Made by a program: the position numbers and the translations under genes. The notes beneath the pieces were generated by a model. The model was not told the DNA's origin, did no database searches, and saw only the letters and a program-made list of their open reading frames with translations. From positions 547,628 through 611,627 of the forward strand of contig CAJQLE010000001.1 of assembly GCA_905479105.1 (NCBI GenBank): a DNA stretch of 64,000 nt, written 5' to 3'. This document shows positions 60,898 to 64,000 of the stretch, piece by piece (position 1 is the stretch's first letter; every line of letters starts with the position of its first letter). This DNA comes from an uncultured Flavobacteriales bacterium (GTDB lineage Bacteria; Bacteroidota; Bacteroidia; Flavobacteriales_G; Salibacteraceae).

Positions 60898-61641
60898 TTA
60901 GATCATATTAATTCTTTGCTGAAGTAGATCTTTATAAGATCCGCCTACTGGCACTGTTTTCTTGTCGTTTTCTAAAACAACATTAGAATGGTCTATCTCT
61001 TTTATCTTATCGATTCTGACAATGAAAGATCGATGTACACGAATAAAATCCTTTTCAGGCATTTTACTTTCAATATCCTTCATTGTGCTATGAATGGTAT
61101 ATCTTCTTTCTAATGTATTGATCACAACATAATCCTTTAACGCCTCAATAAAGTATATCTCGCTGTACTTGATTTTTACAAGTCTTTGATTTGCTTTAAC
61201 GAACATCATGTCAACAGAATCTTGTTTTTCAACCATACTGTAATACATGTCACGCTCCTTCTTCACCACCATTTCCCTGCTGTGCTTATATAAAGCAATT
61301 TCGATAGCAGTTTGTATATCAATTTCTTTAAATGGCTTAATTATATAACCAAATGGCTCCGTTTCTTTTGCCTTATCTACAGTGTTTCGATCTGTATATG
61401 CAGTGAGGAAAATAACGGGGATACTTTTCTTCTTTCTAATAATTTCTGCCGCCTCAATACCACTCATTTCTCCTTTGAGCATGATGTCCATCATGATTAA
61501 ATCGAGATCGAATTCTTCCGCCTTTTCCACCGCTTCTTCACCTGATGAAACTACACCAATAACATCATAACCTAACTTTCTAAGACACACTTGAATGTCT
61601 TTTGCTACAATACTTTCATCTTCAACTACAAGGATATTCAT
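60898..61641 (-). CDS. LytTR-family DNA-binding response regulator
   Basis: A 247-residue regulator with an N-terminal receiver domain (MNILVVEDESIVAKDI, phosphoacceptor aspartate in LIMMDIMLKG, FLTAYTD, IIKPF) and a C-terminal LytTR DNA-binding domain (YIVNTLERRYTIHSTMKDIESKM-type sequence, DFIRVHRSFIVRIDKI). A kinase partner is not adjacent; the TPR kinase at 8522 is far away and a link is speculative. It lies 76 nt after the MORN-protein gene on the same strand. Confidence 0.93.
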   Translation of the reverse strand: MNILVVEDESIVAKDIQVCLRKLGYDVIGVVSSGEEAVEKAEEFDLDLIMMDIMLKGEMSGIEAAEIIRKKKSIPVIFLTAYTDRNTVDKAKETEPFGYIIKPFKEIDIQTAIEIALYKHSREMVVKKERDMYYSMVEKQDSVDMMFVKANQRLVKIKYSEIYFIEALKDYVVINTLERRYTIHSTMKDIESKMPEKDFIRVHRSFIVRIDKIKEIDHSNVVLENDKKTVPVGGSYKDLLQQRINMI

Positions 61642-61717
61642 ACTTTACAAACCTAATTTGGAGGCAAAAGATAAAAATATTTCACTTGCCCTTCCGTAGT
61701 TATTCTTAAATCTACTT

Positions 61718-63265
61718 TTACCTTACTTCTTCCACCCTCAATTTCAATCCATCAACTTTAACCTCTTTACCGGAACTATATTCAATTGTAACGAAAACCG
61801 TTCCATCAATATTATAGCGTTTCCACTCGCCTTCTTTAACATCAGAAACATATTTTCCTTCCAACTTTTTAACTCCTGTATCATAATACCAAGTGTGTTT
61901 ACCTTGAGCTAAATCATCGAAAAATTCTCCTTCAAAACGAGTTTTTCCAGTAGAAAGAAAAATTTGCTTCCATATTCCTTGCTTCAATCCATATTCATAC
62001 CTACCCGATTGATAATGATCCCCCATCTCATAAAACCACTCCCCTTCTTCTAAACCATCAACATATTCTCCTTTGGTTACCACTTTACCTGAATCAGAAT
62101 ATTCTATTAACCACCCATTTTCTTTACCATTTTTAAATGTTTCTTCCCGCATAAGTTGACCTGATTGATAAAACCATTTCCATTTATCATCAGGTTTTCC
62201 TTTGCTAGAATACTTACCTCGTTGTTCAATCGCCCCATCAATAAAATAGTATATCCACTCACCGCTCCTATATCCTACTTCGTACGATCCCATTCCTTTT
62301 AACTGCCCGTCAGGATAATAGTACTCGCGCCATTTACCCACTCTTAAACCTTTTTGATTCAACTTTCCTGATGCAACCAAATACGAATTTTTAAAAATTT
62401 TTGCGCTATCAATTGTTCCATCTTCTGCAAACCATATGTGAGTTCCATGAGGTTTTTCCTTTCTATAAGTTCCTCTAAACCTTATTTGTCCATCACTATC
62501 AGGATAAAACTTTTCCTCAACATCCAAATCATCTAACTCTTCTGCATCGGTTACTAATTGCCCTTTATCGTATTTCAACGTTTCGACCAAGACACCTTTT
62601 GAAGTATATTCTTTCCAATACCCATTCTTTAAATTATCCTCGTATTTCCCCTCATTTTTAACAATCCTATTTTCATAAAACGCCTTCCATAAACCCTGTT
62701 TATTACCCCTCTTATCCTTACGATTTATCTTTTGCTGCCTAACAAAAATTCCATTTTTATATTCAGTAATGGTTATTATATCGCCCTTCAGATTAAACTC
62801 ATATTCATACCCATTTTCTGCACCATGTGAATAAGGTGTTTCTGTGTGAATTGTTCCATTTGTATAATATGAAAAAGCTAAACCTTCTTTTTTATCTGAT
62901 ACATAAGGAGCTGAATAGATTAAAAAACCCTCATTGCTATATTTCTTAGTGATTCCTTTCCTTTTTCCGTCTTCATAAGAAATCTCTTCCGTAAGAATTC
63001 CATCAGAATTGTAAAATTTCCAAATACTATCGAGCTGGTGGCCTAATCTATTTCCTTCCGACTTTAAAATTCCGGTTTCAAAGTAATTTTTCCAATACCC
63101 TTCTGGTAATCCATTTTGTAAATTGCCTTCACTCGATAATTGTCCATTGTCGAAATAAAACTTATTGAATCCATCTGGGTTTGTTTTTTGAGCTGTGATT
63201 GATGAACACGAAAGTAGAGGGAAGATTATCCCTAGGAGAAGTCTGTATCTTATTTCTTTATGCAC
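61718..63265 (-). CDS. Exported MORN-repeat protein
   Basis: A 515-residue exported protein; the signal has both a lipobox-like LLSC (Cys20) and a TAQ cleavage site, so the anchor type is uncertain. Nearly the whole remaining length is MORN-type repeats of about 22-24 residues, each like YFDNGQLSSEGNLQNGLPEG followed by YWKNYF-type strands, about fifteen or more in all. Similar MORN variants occur in a family annotated as YwqK-type antitoxins, but that role is not supported here since no toxin is nearby. A role as scaffold or envelope protein is inference. Confidence 0.8.
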   Translation of the reverse strand: MHKEIRYRLLLGIIFPLLSCSSITAQKTNPDGFNKFYFDNGQLSSEGNLQNGLPEGYWKNYFETGILKSEGNRLGHQLDSIWKFYNSDGILTEEISYEDGKRKGITKKYSNEGFLIYSAPYVSDKKEGLAFSYYTNGTIHTETPYSHGAENGYEYEFNLKGDIITITEYKNGIFVRQQKINRKDKRGNKQGLWKAFYENRIVKNEGKYEDNLKNGYWKEYTSKGVLVETLKYDKGQLVTDAEELDDLDVEEKFYPDSDGQIRFRGTYRKEKPHGTHIWFAEDGTIDSAKIFKNSYLVASGKLNQKGLRVGKWREYYYPDGQLKGMGSYEVGYRSGEWIYYFIDGAIEQRGKYSSKGKPDDKWKWFYQSGQLMREETFKNGKENGWLIEYSDSGKVVTKGEYVDGLEEGEWFYEMGDHYQSGRYEYGLKQGIWKQIFLSTGKTRFEGEFFDDLAQGKHTWYYDTGVKKLEGKYVSDVKEGEWKRYNIDGTVFVTIEYSSGKEVKVDGLKLRVEEVR

Positions 63266-63672
63266 TGAATAAAAAACAATAAAGTTTAAATAAATATAGT
63301 ATTACTATAAAGGCTGTTAGTTGTGTGGATAGAATTATTGAAAGTTATTAGGTTGATTGATTTATCATTTGAAGTTAACAGACTATAAACATCGAATGTA
63401 TTAAGTGTCAGTGGTTTTATAACCTTATTAACTTTAACCATTAATGACTATTAACTGTTAAATTGGTAACAAGTATTTTATTCATTTTATATTCTTTGAG
63501 TTAAGAAAGTTAGTTGATAGATTGAACAACTAATACTTGATTTAGTCAACGTCATTTTCTCTTAAAATTATAAACGAATTCTTAATTTTTTTTTCTCCTT
63601 AGTAATGAACAGAAATAAACAGGTTATCAAAAACCAAGAGCACCTTTAACTTTGCTTCAAATTGAAAACACG
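63266..63672. other. 407-nt AT-rich gene-free divergent intergenic region
   Basis: Between the MORN gene and rpiB there is no convincing open frame. It is very AT-rich and contains many GTTAA/TTAAC motifs, including TTAACTTTAACC and TTAACTGTTAA. A single TGTGGATAG at 63324-63332 is one mismatch from a DnaA box. The only clear element is the -7 box at 63647 for rpiB. Confidence 0.6.
63647..63654 (+). promoter_or_regulatory. -7 promoter box TAACTTTG for rpiB
   Basis: Perfect TAnnTTTG match, 18 nt before the ATG at 63673, giving a leader of about 11 nt. Confidence 0.55.
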
Positions 63673-64000
63673 ATGAAAGTAGCAATTGCTTGTGACCACG
63701 CGGGATATGAATTGAAAGATTATATAAAGAATAACCTAAAGCAGCAAAATATAGAAGTTGTAGATTATGGAACTAATGGGCCAGATAGTGTTGATTATCC
63801 ATATTTTGGGCATAAAGTTTCTCTTGATGTAGAATCATTAAAGGTTGATTTTGGAATACTTATATGCGGCACAGCTAATGGCATGGCAATGACGGCTAAT
63901 AAGCACAAAGGCGTGCGCTGCGGATTATGTTGGACGCCAGAAATAGCCTCTTTAACAAAGCAGCATAATAACGCCAACGTAATTGCACTTCCTGCTCGTT
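63673..64000 (+). CDS. rpiB: Ribose-5-phosphate isomerase B (partial, 3' end outside window)
   Basis: The first 109 residues are visible. The sequence opens MKVAIACDHAGYELKDYI and contains ICGTANGMAMTANKHKGVRC, with the catalytic cysteine of the RpiB/LacAB family and the sugar-phosphate-binding segment, followed by NNANVIALPAR. RpiB interconverts ribose 5-phosphate and ribulose 5-phosphate. The frame is open at the window end. It is preceded by a perfect -7 box. Confidence 0.94.
   Translation, partial: MKVAIACDHAGYELKDYIKNNLKQQNIEVVDYGTNGPDSVDYPYFGHKVSLDVESLKVDFGILICGTANGMAMTANKHKGVRCGLCWTPEIASLTKQHNNANVIALPAR

Noticed and set aside
61718-63265. Toxin-antitoxin system based on the YwqK-like MORN repeats
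   Set aside because: No toxin gene is adjacent and the product carries an export signal.
63324-63332. A near-DnaA box suggesting a replication origin
   Set aside because: Only a single imperfect box is present, with no dnaA or other origin-linked gene nearby; origin status is not supported.

Overview
The window reads as an ordinary chromosomal segment of a gliding Bacteroidota, most likely in or near the Flavobacteriia. The evidence is a gldH homologue in the conserved neighbourhood holB-ricT-gldH-pbp1A, several secreted proteins with type IX secretion (T9SS) C-terminal sorting tails, SprB-type repeats, DUF4296 and DUF3817 proteins, a DksA relative typical of the phylum, and many TAnnTTTG-type -7 promoter boxes with few Shine-Dalgarno sequences. 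I found no rRNA, tRNA, CRISPR array, transposase, integrase or phage gene. Coding density is very high: about ten convergent gene pairs end within 0-12 nt of each other or overlap, and only two gene-free stretches exceed 300 nt.

Layout. 0-5.7 kb: end of a peptide-binding lipoprotein gene, a 1169-residue probable outer-membrane protein, a membrane-anchored coiled-coil protein. 5.8-11.2 kb: a tight operon of a small membrane protein, the Lhr-like ligase-associated helicase, a TPR sensor histidine kinase and the PdeM phosphoesterase; the partner ligase and exonuclease are not in the window. 11.2-14.1 kb: a cluster of short mirrored repeats, a RidA/2-aminomuconate-deaminase-like gene, a small zinc-finger TraR/DksA protein, an AAA+DUF4143 ATPase preceded by twin palindromes, and a small membrane protein. 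14.2-18.9 kb: ileS-dksA-lspA. 18.9-40 kb: the accessory, surface-oriented part. It holds an M28 peptidase split from its T9SS tail by a frameshift, a coupled three-gene adhesin operon in which only the last protein has a sorting tail, asd with a lipoprotein, two lamin-tail proteins, a beta-lactamase-family hydrolase and another T9SS cargo. 39.9-42.3 kb: dolichyl-phosphate-mannose-synthase-like GT2, pyrC and a DUF4296 lipoprotein, joined by ATGA overlaps. 42.4-51.9 kb: a long leftward run holB-ricT-gldH-pbp1A-scoA-GT39-scoB-epimerase, with a membrane glycosyltransferase wedged between the two CoA-transferase subunits. 52-64 kb: pgk, cvpA, cyclophilin, pheS, a thioredoxin-fold lipoprotein, ferritin, rnr, a LytTR response regulator, a MORN-repeat protein and the start of rpiB.

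The features best worth checking are the split adhesin operon, the frameshifted peptidase, the mirrored repeat cluster, the twin palindromes before the ATPase, the histidine kinase inside a DNA-repair operon, the CxxCH/zinc-ribbon-like insertion in PBP1A, the interrupted CoA-transferase operon, and a group of genes whose -7 promoter box lies 4-5 nt before the ATG, which suggests leaderless mRNAs. I see no clear complete new defence or mobile system. All calls come from reading the sequence without database searches.
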